Of a stretch of 36,903 nucleotides of DNA, positions 1 through 11,700 are shown piece after piece. The stretch is from an uncultured Lentisphaerota bacterium (GTDB taxonomy: Bacteria > Verrucomicrobiota > Kiritimatiellia > CAIQIC01). The translations under genes were made by a program, and so were the position numbers. The notes below the pieces were generated by a model, which had not been told where the DNA came from, did not search any database, and saw only the letters and a list, made by a program, of their open reading frames with translations. The DNA is taken from the NCBI GenBank assembly GCA_903896925.1, contig CAITZM010000048.1, positions 1-36,903 of the forward strand, read 5' to 3'. Position 1 is the stretch's first letter; each line of letters starts with the position of its first letter.

Positions 1-407
1 CCCACAGGGCTCGACACACATCATCACTCACAAAAAAAGGGGACATTCTAATCGAGCGCAAAAAGGGGACATTTTAAACGAGCGTTGACAGAAAAGGGGC
101 TTGACTTGGTTGTGTGACGAGTCTTAATGCACACATGCGTTTCTCTTGTCATCATGTGGCTGCAACGCAGGGATTTTCCAGAGGGTGCGCCCAAACACAC
201 AGGTCTTGGGCGGTCTTCATGCCGCTGGGATCGTGTACCAGCCCATGATGAAACGAAAGTTTTGTTCGGGCAGGGGATTGAGTAGCCGGGCACTTTAGGG
301 GTAACACGTTTGCGCCTGATTCGCTGTTTGCGCAGCTGGTTTCGGGCAACGGTGTCAAACGGGAAACTATGTCGGCAGCGGAAGGGAATATGGAGGAGGG
401 GAACGGT
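1..407. other. Upstream region without a recognisable gene
   Basis: I see no convincing coding region here; the short reverse-strand frames have no recognisable domain. The first 100 bases hold direct repeats, listed separately. A possible promoter facing right is TTGACT at 101-106 and CTTAAT at 123-128 with a 16-base spacer, but it lies about 280 bases from the next start codon, so it is weak. Base composition in the first 130 bases is more AT-rich than the rest of the window, which would fit the edge of a mobile element or a decayed gene. That reading is inference. Confidence 0.5.
34..99. repeat. Direct repeat, two 25-base copies plus a partial third
   Basis: Copies at 34-58 and 60-84 share AAAAAGGGGACATT followed by a CGAGCG end, with three mismatches in 25 positions and a 26-base period. 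A partial third copy (AAAAGGGG) lies at 92-99. The copies are not palindromic. I cannot say whether they belong to a mobile element. Confidence 0.6.
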
Positions 408-2654
408 ATGAAAAAGTTCGTGCGCGTTATGATGGCGATCGGATTGGCGGCCAGCAGTCAGGCCAGAGCGGCAGACGAATACTGGCGGACGGACGGCACC
501 GCAGGGGGCACGTGGGCCTCGACGTATTGGAATATTGGCTCGGCCAATGCGGCGGGGGGAACGGGTTGGACTGCGGGGAATAACGCCGTTTTTACCACGA
601 ATTCCAGTTTAACCTTTGCCTCGGCAACCGTGGGCAATGTGATCATCAGCCCCAATCAAACGGTCACCATCACCGCCGGTGGCTTGCTCACGCTGGGTGG
701 CGTGCGTACTTTTGACATTGGCACGGGCGCCACGCTCACCTGGTCCTCCCAAAGCCAGGGCGCGGGCGCGGGGAACGAAGGGGCCGGTATCATCAAGAAT
801 GGCGCGGGCACTTTGAGCTGGGGCGCCGGTCCCGGCAACAATGCGCGCTATGACGGCGGCTTCACCCTCAATGCAGGCACGGTGATCGTTTCGGGGGATT
901 ACGCGCTGGGCACCAATTGCACGCTGGCGCTCAACGGGGGCACGCTCCAGTCGTCGGGCACGCGGGCCTTTACGGTAAACAATGTGACCGTCGGTGGCGA
1001 CTTCGCTTTGGCCGGCACCGGGAATGCCAATTGGGACCAGGCCCTTGCGGTCGGTCTGGGTGCCGCGACGCGGACTGTGACGAACAACACGACCAGCGGG
1101 AGCCGCCAGTTTCGCGGGCTTATTTCCGGCAATGCCGGTGTCGGGCTGGCCTTTACCGGAACCAACGGCGTGAGCGGTGCGCAGATATACCTTGGCAACA
1201 CCGGCAATACCTTCAACGGCCCCCTGACCATCAAAGCGGGTGAAGTCGTCTTCAACGGTAATGGCGCCCTGGGCTCCGGCACCGACATCACGCTGGACGG
1301 CGGGCGTTTGACCATGGCCAGCATGAACGCGGCTGGCAATACCTCCGCGCTTACCGCAGCCACCATCGACTCGAACAAGACCGTGTATGTGGGCGATACC
1401 GCCGGTACGTCTATCAGTATCCAAGGGGCGACAGGTGTCACCACCTTCAATGGGGTGATAGCTGATGTTTCCGGCAAGACCGGTGCCTGGGCCAAGCAGG
1501 GTGCGGGGGTATTGATTCTGGGTGGTGTCAGCACGTACTCGGGCACCACGGCCATCAATAATGGTACCGTGCAATTGGCCTTGGGTAACGACCGGTTGCC
1601 CACCGGCACCGTCCTTAGCTTTGGGCAGGCAGCCAGCGCCAACCTCGGCACGCTGGATCTCAACGGCAACCAGCAGCAAGTGGCCGGCCTCACTTCCACG
1701 GCTGGCACCAACGCAACCGCCCTCAAGAACATGGTCACCAACTCATCCCCGACGCCCGCCACCCTGACGTTGGGCGGCAGCGGCTCGTATGTATACGGCA
1801 ACGGCAGCACCAGCAACTCCGGTGTTATTGCCGGCGCCCTCAACATCGTCGTGAACGGCGGTGGCCGGCAAACGTTGGGCGGTGTCAACACGTATACCGG
1901 CGGGACGACCGTCAGCAATGGGACCTTGGTGCTGACCGGCGCCGGCACCGTGGGCAGCGGCGCGATTGACCTCAAGCACGGCGCCTTGTTCGACGTCAGC
2001 GGCACCACCGCCGGCCGCTACACGCTGTCCGGCGGCCAGCGCCTGGATAACCTGGGCACGTTTACCGGCGGCCTGATCATCGACATCGGCGCGATGGTCA
2101 GCGGTGGGGGCAGTTTCAACGGCGCGGTGACCAATGGCAACGGTGGTTTCCTGACGCCGGGTGCGGGCGGCGACACCAACAGCTTCCAGAGCCTCACGCT
2201 GGCGGGCGGCTCGACCAACAGTTTCTATGTCGAAGGTGTCGCGACCCGCGATATGAGCGTGGTCTCCAACGGCCTGTCGGGAGCTGGCAGCAGTCCGCTG
2301 CTCAGGTTGGATTTGAACAGCTATACGGCCGAAGCAGGCGTGATCGTGTTGTACGTCAACCTCGGGGCGAGCAGCTTCGACGGTACCAGCCAATACTTCG
2401 CCTTGAGCGACCCAGGCGCGGACAACGATGGGCTGGCGCTGTACAATGGCACCCGTTTCTATGCCCTTGGCAGCGGCGGTGCCACCAACGAGTTCACGAT
2501 CTCCTACGACTACAACAGCGACAACCAGACCTTCGGGACCGGCAACGACATTGCACTAACCGTGATCCCGGAGCCCGGGACGATGAGCCTGATGGTGATC
2601 TTGGGCGCGGCGTTCTGGGTGTGCCGCCGCACGCGCGACCGCGACCTGGGCTGA
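408..2654 (+). CDS. PEP-CTERM protein with autotransporter-associated beta-strand repeats
   Basis: Predicted secreted protein of 748 residues. The start at 408 is preferred over the in-frame ATG at 369 because it follows a strong ribosome site (GGAGGAGGGG at 392-401) and opens directly into a signal peptide, MKKFVRVMMAIGLAASSQA. The body is Gly/Thr/Asn-rich beta-helix sequence. Autotransporter-associated strand repeats are clear at residues ~126-150, ~360-395 (GAGVLILGGVSTYSG) and ~480-518 (GGRQTLGGVNTYTGG). There is no beta-barrel. The C-terminus is instead a PEP-CTERM signal: IPEPG, a hydrophobic stretch, then basic residues. In known systems this tail is cut by an exosortase, which is not encoded in this window. 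Likely role: surface or extracellular-matrix protein. Sure of class, not of ligand. Confidence 0.85.
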   Translation: MKKFVRVMMAIGLAASSQARAADEYWRTDGTAGGTWASTYWNIGSANAAGGTGWTAGNNAVFTTNSSLTFASATVGNVIISPNQTVTITAGGLLTLGGVRTFDIGTGATLTWSSQSQGAGAGNEGAGIIKNGAGTLSWGAGPGNNARYDGGFTLNAGTVIVSGDYALGTNCTLALNGGTLQSSGTRAFTVNNVTVGGDFALAGTGNANWDQALAVGLGAATRTVTNNTTSGSRQFRGLISGNAGVGLAFTGTNGVSGAQIYLGNTGNTFNGPLTIKAGEVVFNGNGALGSGTDITLDGGRLTMASMNAAGNTSALTAATIDSNKTVYVGDTAGTSISIQGATGVTTFNGVIADVSGKTGAWAKQGAGVLILGGVSTYSGTTAINNGTVQLALGNDRLPTGTVLSFGQAASANLGTLDLNGNQQQVAGLTSTAGTNATALKNMVTNSSPTPATLTLGGSGSYVYGNGSTSNSGVIAGALNIVVNGGGRQTLGGVNTYTGGTTVSNGTLVLTGAGTVGSGAIDLKHGALFDVSGTTAGRYTLSGGQRLDNLGTFTGGLIIDIGAMVSGGGSFNGAVTNGNGGFLTPGAGGDTNSFQSLTLAGGSTNSFYVEGVATRDMSVVSNGLSGAGSSPLLRLDLNSYTAEAGVIVLYVNLGASSFDGTSQYFALSDPGADNDGLALYNGTRFYALGSGGATNEFTISYDYNSDNQTFGTGNDIALTVIPEPGTMSLMVILGAAFWVCRRTRDRDLG

Positions 2655-2782
2655 AACAGAACGTGGCGCCATGCCTTTGCCGCCTCGCCTTGGTGTGGTG
2701 GCAAGTCGGCCGGGTGGGGCGGTTGGGCGGCTGATCGGGTGGGGTGCTGCTGAGGGGGTTGCGACGCGAATTTGTGAAAGGC

Positions 2783-5700
2783 ATGAAAACATTGAGCCCG
2801 TCACCGTTGTCGATCTGCGCTGCTGTTCGGCCGTTACTGCGCGGGCTGCTAACGGGTCTGCTGGCGTTGGTGGGCGTCACCGCCGTCCGGCCCGCGTATG
2901 CCGCCGACCCCCAATTGACCGGCATTCTCATCGGCACGGGCGGGGCCTTGGGCAACAGTTCCAATACCAAGGAAATGGCCGTGGACGGCAATCCCGATAC
3001 CTACTTCGAGGCGCCGGTTGCCGATGGCGCCTGGGTGGGGCTGGATCTGGGCAACGGTCCCGGCGGCAAGATTACCCAGGTGCGCTATTATCCCCGCGGC
3101 GAGTGGGCGGACTTCATGGTGGGAGGCGCCTTTCAAGGCGCCAATGCGGCGAACTTCAGCGATGCGGTGACCTTGTTCACCATCACGAGCCCGCCCGTGG
3201 AGGGCGCCATGACGGCCCAGGCGATCAGTCTGACCAATCGCTTCCGCTATGTGCGCTATGTGGGGGCGGATGACAGTTACTGCAATGTCGCTGAAGTGGC
3301 ATTGTTCGGGCAGGCGCCGCCTGCGCCACCGGCGGGTTTTACGGCGACACCGGGCAGCAACCAGGTGGTGTTGAGTTGGGGCGCAACCGCGGGGGTGACC
3401 AACTATTACGCCAAACGGGCCACGTTCACCGGAGGTCCCTACACGCTGATCAAAACGACCACGGGGACCAGCTACACCGATACGGCCGTCACGAACGGCA
3501 CGACCTATTTCTATGTGCTATCGGCGACCAACAGCTACGGCATGGGCGGGAACTCGCCGGAAGTGAGCGCCACACCGCGGGCCGTGGTCTACCTCGTGAA
3601 CTGTGGCGGCCCGGCCACCAACGCCTACGCCGCTGACGATTTCTTTTCCGGCGGCAAAACAACCTCCACGACTGCGGCGGTTGTTTTGAGCGCGGCAGCC
3701 AGTCCTGCACCGGCGACGGTGTATCAAACCGAGCGCTATACCAACACCAACTTCAACTATACGTTCTCCAACCTGACCGCCAATGCGAGCTACAAGACGC
3801 GCCTGCATTTTGCCGAACTCTGGGCCAAAGCCATCAACAGTTGCCGGTTCAATGTGGCGATCAACAGCACGCTCGTGCTCAGTAACCTGGACCTGTTTGC
3901 CGTCACCGGCGCACAAACCAACGCCCTGGTCCGCGAATTCAACGCCACCGCCAGCAGCGATGGCCGGATCGTGGTCGCGTTTACTTCGCTGGTGAGCTAC
4001 GCCCAGGTCAGCGGTATTGAAATTATCCAGGGTGGCACGACCGGCGCTCCCGCGGCACCGACGAACCTGACCGCCACGGCAGCCACCGGTCAGGTTGCCT
4101 TGCGCTGGGCGGCGTCGTCCGGGGCGACGAACTACAACATCAAACGGGCGGTCGCCGGCGGCGGGGTCTATACCAACATCGCCATGGTGACCCAAACCAA
4201 TTACACGGACACGGCGGTCCTCAACGGCAAGACCTATTACTACCTCGTGTCGGCGCTGAACACCTCGCAGGAAGGTCCCGACTCGGCGCCGGTGCTCGCG
4301 CGTCCGCGGACCTTCCAGCCCTTCGGCGTGTATCGCGAGTTGTGGACCGGCCTGAGCGCCGTGCCGGGCAACTCGCTGAGTGCGCTCACCAACACCATCT
4401 ACAATCCCAACTGGCCCGCGAGCCCCAACGATGCCTACACCAAAACGCTCCTCACCTTCGAAGCCGAGACAAGTTCGGGCTTGACCTACTACGGTCAGCG
4501 CCTGCGCACCTTTGTGGTGCCGCCGACCAACGGTTATTACACGTTTTGGCTCGCCAGCGATGATACCTCGCGGCTGTATCTCAGCAGCGATGAAAGTCCG
4601 GGCAATAAATCGGCCATCGCCTGGGTGAGCAGTTCGGTTGGCGCCCGCGTGTGGACGTCTCAAACCAATCAGCAATCGGCGCCGGTGTATCTCGAAAGCG
4701 GGTGCCGGTATTATCTGGAAGCCCTCATGCAGCAAGGGACCGGGGGCGACAATCTCTGCGTGCGCTGGCAATTACCAGGCGGCGGTTATGAGGTGCCGCT
4801 CACTGCGACGGGCACTGTGGGCACGGTGCTGGTCCCCTGCACGGGTGTGGACAGTCTCCCCAGCCTGTATCAGCAGTCGACCGACCTGGCGATAACCGAA
4901 GGCCAGAGCGCCGTCTTTTCCGTGCTGGTCACCAACCAGGCGCCGGTCGCATACCAGTGGCTGCTCAACGGTGATAACCTGGCTGGATCCGGCGCCATCA
5001 AACCCGTGTACACCGTTACCAATACGCCCTTGGCGCTCAACGGGCAGGTCTTCAGTTGTGTGCTGTCCAATGCCGCCGGCGTGGTGACCAGCGCACCGGC
5101 CACACTCGTGGTGCTGGTCGACACGGCTGCGCCGACGGTGGCACGCCTGTTCAATATCGGCACGACGAATGTGCAAGTGGTCTTTTCCTCGCCGGTCGAG
5201 GCGGCGGGCGCGACCAACCTTGCCAACTATGTTTTCACCAACGGGCTGGCGATCACCAGCGCCACCTTGGCGGCGGACCATACGACGGTAACGTTGATCA
5301 CGGCACCGCTGGTGTATGGCGACCGGTACGCACTGCTGATCAATGGCATCAGTGACCTGGCTGCCGCGCCCAACACGATCGCGCCCAATACGCTCGCGGG
5401 CTTTCAAGCTTCGCCCTATGCGCCGCAGGATATTGGCAGCCCGCCTTTTTCCACTTCCATGGAAGTCGTCAGCAACGGGGTGGATGTGACGGCGGGCGGC
5501 ACGGACATCGGCGGTACGGCGGATCAATTCGGGTTCAGTTACCAGTCCCGCACGGGCAATTTCGATGTGAGCGTGCGCCTGGCCGGGCTGGACCTTTCCG
5601 ACGTGTGGGCCAAGGCCGGACTGATGGCGCGCGGATCGCTGGCGGCCGGCAGCACCTTTGCCGCCGTTTTCGGCACGCCCGCCATGAACGGCAGTTTCTT

Positions 5701-8700
5701 CGAGTCCCGCAGTTCGGTCAACGGGCAGACGGCCAACGCGGGGACTGCGCCGCCGAACGACCCGAATGTCTGGCTGCGCCTCACGCGCGTCGGCGATGTG
5801 TTCACCGGGTATGCCAGCTATGACGGGCAGACGTGGACGCGGCTGAGCAGCGCCACGCTTGTGATGTCCAGCCAGATCTATGTCGGACTGGCCGTGAGCA
5901 GTCACAATGCGGCCCAAACCACCACCGCCCAATTCCGCGACATTGCGGAAAACACCGGTGCGGTCATCCTCGGCACGGTCAGCAACCCGCACGAGCCGCT
6001 GGGGCCCTCCAGCCGCAAAACGCCCATCGTGATCTCGGAAATCATGTACAAGCCCGCGGCCCGTGCCGACGATAACAACGTCGAGTTTGTGGAGCTCTAC
6101 AACACCAATCCCTGGTTCCACGACATTGGCGGCTACCAGCTCGTCGGCGACAGCATGAGCCACACATTCCCGGCGGGCACGATCATTCAAGGCGGCGCAT
6201 TTCTGGTCGTCGGCGCCTCGCCGGCGGGCCTGCAGAACGTGTATGGCAGCGCGGGCAACCTCAGCGCCTACACCGGCAGCCTGAAGAAATCCGGCACGCT
6301 TCAACTGCTCGACGAGAGGGGCAATGTGCTGTTGACCGTACCGTATTCCAACCTGGCCCCGTGGCCGCAAGGTGCGCAGGGCACGGGCCACTCGATCGTG
6401 CTGGCCCGTCCGTCCTACGGCGAAGGCGACCCGCGCGCGTGGGACCTCAGCGACGTGGCCGGTGGCTCGCCGGGTCGCATGGACGCCTATCGGCCCGGCC
6501 CGCTGCGCAACGTCGTCATCAACGAGTTTCTGGCCCACACCGACCCGCCGGACTTCGACTACATCGAGCTGTACAACCACAGCACCCAGTCGGTGGACAT
6601 TTCGGGCTGCATCCTGACCGACGATCCGACGACCAACAAGTTCGTCATTCCGCCGGGCACGTTCCTGCCGGCGGGCGGTTTTGTGGCCTACGTTGGAACG
6701 AACCTGAATTTCGACCTGAGCAAGATCGGGGAGACGATTTATTTCAAGAATCCCGACCAGTCGCGGGTGTTGGACGCGGTGACGTTCGAAGGCCAGGAAA
6801 ACGGCGTGGCGATGGGCCGCTGGCCGGACGGCGCGAGCCAGTTCTATCGGCTGGGCTCCAAGACGCCGGGGGCTTCCAACGCGCCCGTCCGCCTCAACGA
6901 TATTGTGATCAACGAGTTGATGTACAACCCCATCAGCGGTTTCGACGATGATCAGTACGTGGAATTGTTCAACCGGGGCAGCAACACGGTGGACTTGAGC
7001 GGCTGGATCATTTCCGATGGCATCAGTTTCACCTTCCCGCCCAACACGCTCCTGGCACCGCAGGGCTACCTCGTGGTCGGCCGCAATGCCACCCGGCTGC
7101 GCAGCAATTATTCGAACCTGGGCATGGCCAGCTGCCTCGGGGATTTCGGCGGCACGCTGAGCCATAACGGCGAGCGCGTGGCCCTGGCCATGCCCCATTA
7201 TGATTGCGTCACCAATGGCAACCAGATTGTCAGCAATCTCGCGATGTACATCACGCTCAACGAAGTGACCTACGGCACCGGCGGGCGGTGGGGGCAATGG
7301 TCGGCGGGCGGCGGCAGCAGCCTGGAACTGATCGATCCCAACACCAACAACCGGCTGGCGGCCAACTGGGCCGACAGCGATGATACGGCGAAATCCGCCT
7401 GGACCGATATTTCTACCACCGCGGTGCTCGATAACGGCGCGAATTACGACCCCTTCATTGCCTACGCCCAGATCGGGCTGCTGGACGTGGGCGAATGCCT
7501 GGTCGATAACATCGAAGTGCGCGCCGGCACAGGCGGGGCGAATCTGGTGGCCAATCCGGATTTTGAAAGCGGCACGACCAATGTGATGTTCCAAGGTTGT
7601 CATTCCCGCTCCAGCATGGAGACTTCCGGCTACTCCAGCGGCCATGCCCTGCATATCCGCTGCAGCGACCGGATCTGGACGGGTGACAATTCCTGTGAAC
7701 TGGCTTTGAATACCACCACCAACACGCTGGTGTCCGGACAGACGGCCACATTGCGGTTCAAGGCGCGTTGGCTGCATGGCTGGCCGGAAGCCTTGCTGCG
7801 CCTCAACGGCAACTGGCTGGAAGCCACCGGCGCGCTGCCGGTGCCCACCAACCTCGGAACGCCCGGCCAGCCCAACAGCCGCCTGGTTGCCAACGCCGGC
7901 CCGGCGATTTATGAAGTGACCCATACACCGTCGCTGCCGGCCGCCAGCCAGGCGGCCGTCGTGACGGCGCGGGCTCACGCGGCGCAAGGGTTGACGAACC
8001 TGACGCTGTTTTACCGGGTTGATCCCGCCACGCAATACACCGCGGTGCCGATGACCGACGACGGGGCCGGCGGGGATATGCTGGCGGGTGACGGCCTGTT
8101 CAGCGCCACCATTCCGGGGCAGAGTGCCAACAAGGTGGTCGCGTTCTATGTCGCCGCTGCGGACAGTCTGGGCGCCGCGACCCGGTTTCCCGCGCTGGTC
8201 AACGACAATGCGCCGGTACGCGAGTGCGTGGTGCTGTTTGGCGACGGCAATCCCAGCGGCAGCTTCGGCGTGTATCACCTGTGGATCACGCAGACCAATG
8301 TCAACCGGTGGAGCAGTCTGTCCGATCTGAGCAACGAGTCGAGCGACTGCACGATGGTCAACGGCAACCGCGTTATTTACAATATGCAGGCTCGGTTCGC
8401 CGGCAGTCCCTTCCATCAGGGCTTCAATACGCCGTCGGGAAACTTGTGCCATTACAAGTGGACCTTCCCTGACGACGACAAGTTTCTGGGCGCGACGTCA
8501 TTTAATAAAATCCATCAACCCGGGAATTCGGCGGGCGACGACCCCACCATCCAGCGCGAGCAGGTGGCGCACATGTTTTTGCGGGCGCTGGGCGTCCCCT
8601 GGCTCAATCGCCGGTACATCGCGGTGTATGTCAACGGCAACCGGCGCGGCACCTTGATGGAGGATGCGCAGTGCCCCGATGGCGACGTGGTCAAGGAACA

Positions 8701-11700
8701 TTGGCCCAACGATGCCGACGGCTGGCTGTACAAGATGCAGCCGTGGTTCGAGTTCGGTCCTGCCCCGACCGGCTACACGATTCCCTTCGCGAACAAATCC
8801 TGGTGTACGCTCCAACGGTTCACGACCACCGGCGGGGTGAAGAAGACGGCCCGCTACCGGTACAACTTTTTAGTCCGCCGCACGCCGGTTTCGGCGAATG
8901 ACTTCAGGCCGGTCTTCGCGCTGGTGGATGCCGCCAGCACCACCGGCTCGGTCAACTACGCGGCGAACATGCAGAGCCTGGCCGATATGGAAAATTGGAT
9001 GCGCGTGCTGGCCGCCAATCACGCCGCCGGGAACTGGGACTGTTTCGCCGTCCAAAACGGTCAGAATCTCTACGGGTATATGGGTGCTCAGGGCACCAAG
9101 TATTCGCTGTTGATGTGGGATTTCAATATCAGCATCGGTAACGGTGGCAGTTGGGGGCCGGGCAGCAATATCTTCACCACCAGCTCGCTGGATGCCTACA
9201 CCGGCTATATCTACCGGGATCCGACCTTCCGCCGGATGTATTTCCGCGCGTTGGCGGAACTGGTCAATGGTCCGCTCAATGTGGCGAACAGCGGACCGTT
9301 GATTGACGCCAAGTATGCCGCCTTTGCCGCCAACGGGCAAAGCGTGACCGAGCCGGGCATCATCAAGACGTGGCTGTCGCAGGCTCACGACAGCATCGCC
9401 GCGCAACTGACCGCCTCGAATATTGACGCCACTTTCAGCGTCAGCCCGGGTGTGGCGGTCAACAACGATCTGGCGACGCTGACGGGCACCGCGCCGGTCG
9501 GCGTCAAAACCGTGTTGTTCAACGGCATTGCCTGGCCGGTGACGTGGACCAGCCTGACCGGCTGGACGGCGCGCGTGGTGATGGCTCCCGGCAGCAACGT
9601 GTTCGGTGTCGTCGGGCTGGATATGAAGGGCCAGTTGGTGCCCGGCGCCAGCAACAACGTGACCGCCCTGAACAACGCCGCCGTGGTCTCGCCTGTCGGG
9701 CAGGTGGTGATCAACGAGATCATGTACTACCCCGCGGTGACCAATGCGGAATATGTGGAACTGTTCAATAACTCGACCAACGTCACCTTCGACCTCTCGA
9801 ACTGGGAATTCCGTGGTCTCTCCTACACGTTCCCGCCCGGCTCGCTGCTGGGACCGAGAAGTTTCCTGGTCCTGGCCGCCGACCGGCTGGCCTTTGCGAC
9901 CGCCTATGGGTCCACGAATCTCGTGTTCGACACGTTCAGCGGGAGCCTGCAGCTGGATGGCGAAACGCTGGCGCTCGTGCAGCCGGGGACCAACGCCGCG
10001 AGCGATCTGGTGGTCGCCAAAGTCAAGTACGCGAGCGAGGCGCCCTGGCCGGCAGGGGCCTATGGGCTGGGCAGTGCGCTGCAATTGATCGATCCGCGGC
10101 AGGACAACTGGCGGGTGGGCAACTGGGCGGGCAGCTATCCACCACTGGCGCTAAGCCCCGGTGCAACCAATTCTGTCTGGACGAATCTGCCGCCCTTCCA
10201 AACGCTGTGGCTCAACGAACTGCAGGCCGACAACCTGTCCGGCATCACCAACCGCGCGGGCCAGAACACCGCTTGGCTGGAACTCTATAATCCGGGCACC
10301 AACCAGGTTTCGTTGAAGGGCCTCTATCTGGCCAACAACTACACCAACCTGACCCAGTGGTCCTTCCCGACCAATGCCGTCATCAACCCCGGTGAGTTCA
10401 AGGTGATCTTTGCCGACGGCCAGACCAATCTCTCAACGCTGGCCGAATTGCACACCAGTTTCAGCCTGCCCGGTGGGGCGGGGGCCCTGGCCTTGAGCCG
10501 GCTCACCAACAGCCTGGTGCAGGTGCTGGACTACATCACGTACACCAACCTGGATCCCAATCATTCCTTCGGATCCTTCCCTGACGGGCAGAGTTTCACC
10601 CGGCAGGATTTCTTTTTCGCCACCCCTGCGGGCACCAACAATGGCACCAGTGCGCCGTTGACCGTGTGTATCAACGAATGGCTCGCCGGAAACACGCATA
10701 CCCGGGTCAACCCGATCGGGGGCAAATACGACGACTGTTTCGAACTCTATAACTACGGCACCAATGCGGCGAACTTGGCGGGGTATTATCTGACGCATGT
10801 CTTGAGCAACCGGTTCGAATACCTCATCCCTTCCGGCTACGTGATTCCACCGCACGGCTTCTTGTGTGTGTGGGCCGACAAGAAGACCCCGACGGGCAGC
10901 GGAGATCTGCACGTCAGCTTCAAGTTGAGCAAGACCGGCACCAGCATCGGCTTGTTCGGGGCCGATGGCACCCCGGTGGATGCGGTCACCTTCGGCGCGC
11001 AAGCCAGCGACATCAGCCAGGGCCGCTTTCCCGATGGCAGTGCGAACAGCTACTTTATGACCAGCCCTTCGGTGGGCACCAACAATACGCTCACCCTGCC
11101 CACCATTACCATCACGGCCCCTGTGGCGACCGCCTCAGAAACCGGCCCCACCAACGGCCTCTTCAGCGTCGCTCGCACCGGTGACACCAACTTCCCGGTC
11201 ACCGTCACTTACCAGATCGGCGGCACAGCGGCCAATGGAGTGGATTATCTGGCGCTCGGCAGTTCCGTGGTGTTGCCGGCCGGCAACACGGCCTCCAACG
11301 TGGTCATTGTACCCATCTTGGACAATCTGGCCGAAGGCCCCGAAACGGTGGTGCTCACCCTGCAAAGCAACGCTACCGCCTACGCCATTGGTAGTCCCGG
11401 CAGTGCCACGGTCATCATCAAAGACACCCGGGTTGACGACTGGCGTTTCAATAAATTCTTCACCTATGCGAACGACCAGCTCGTCGGGGGCTTGACCGCC
11501 ACGCCCGCCGGCGATGGCATTCCAAACCTGCTCAAATACGCGCTCAATCTCGACCCGCTGACCGTCGCCACCGGCGACCTGCCCGGGGGTACTGTGACCA
11601 ACGGGTTCCTGACGCTGACCTACACGAAGTCCAAGGCGGCCACCGACGTCACCTGCGTGGTTGAGGTCACCGATGCGCTAACCGGTATCTGGAGTTCTGC

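Noticed and set aside
4772..8452. A 1,226-codon open frame on the reverse strand
   Set aside because: It is wholly antisense to the giant surface gene, His/Arg/Gly-rich without any domain, and typical of the shadow frames that GC-rich genes produce.
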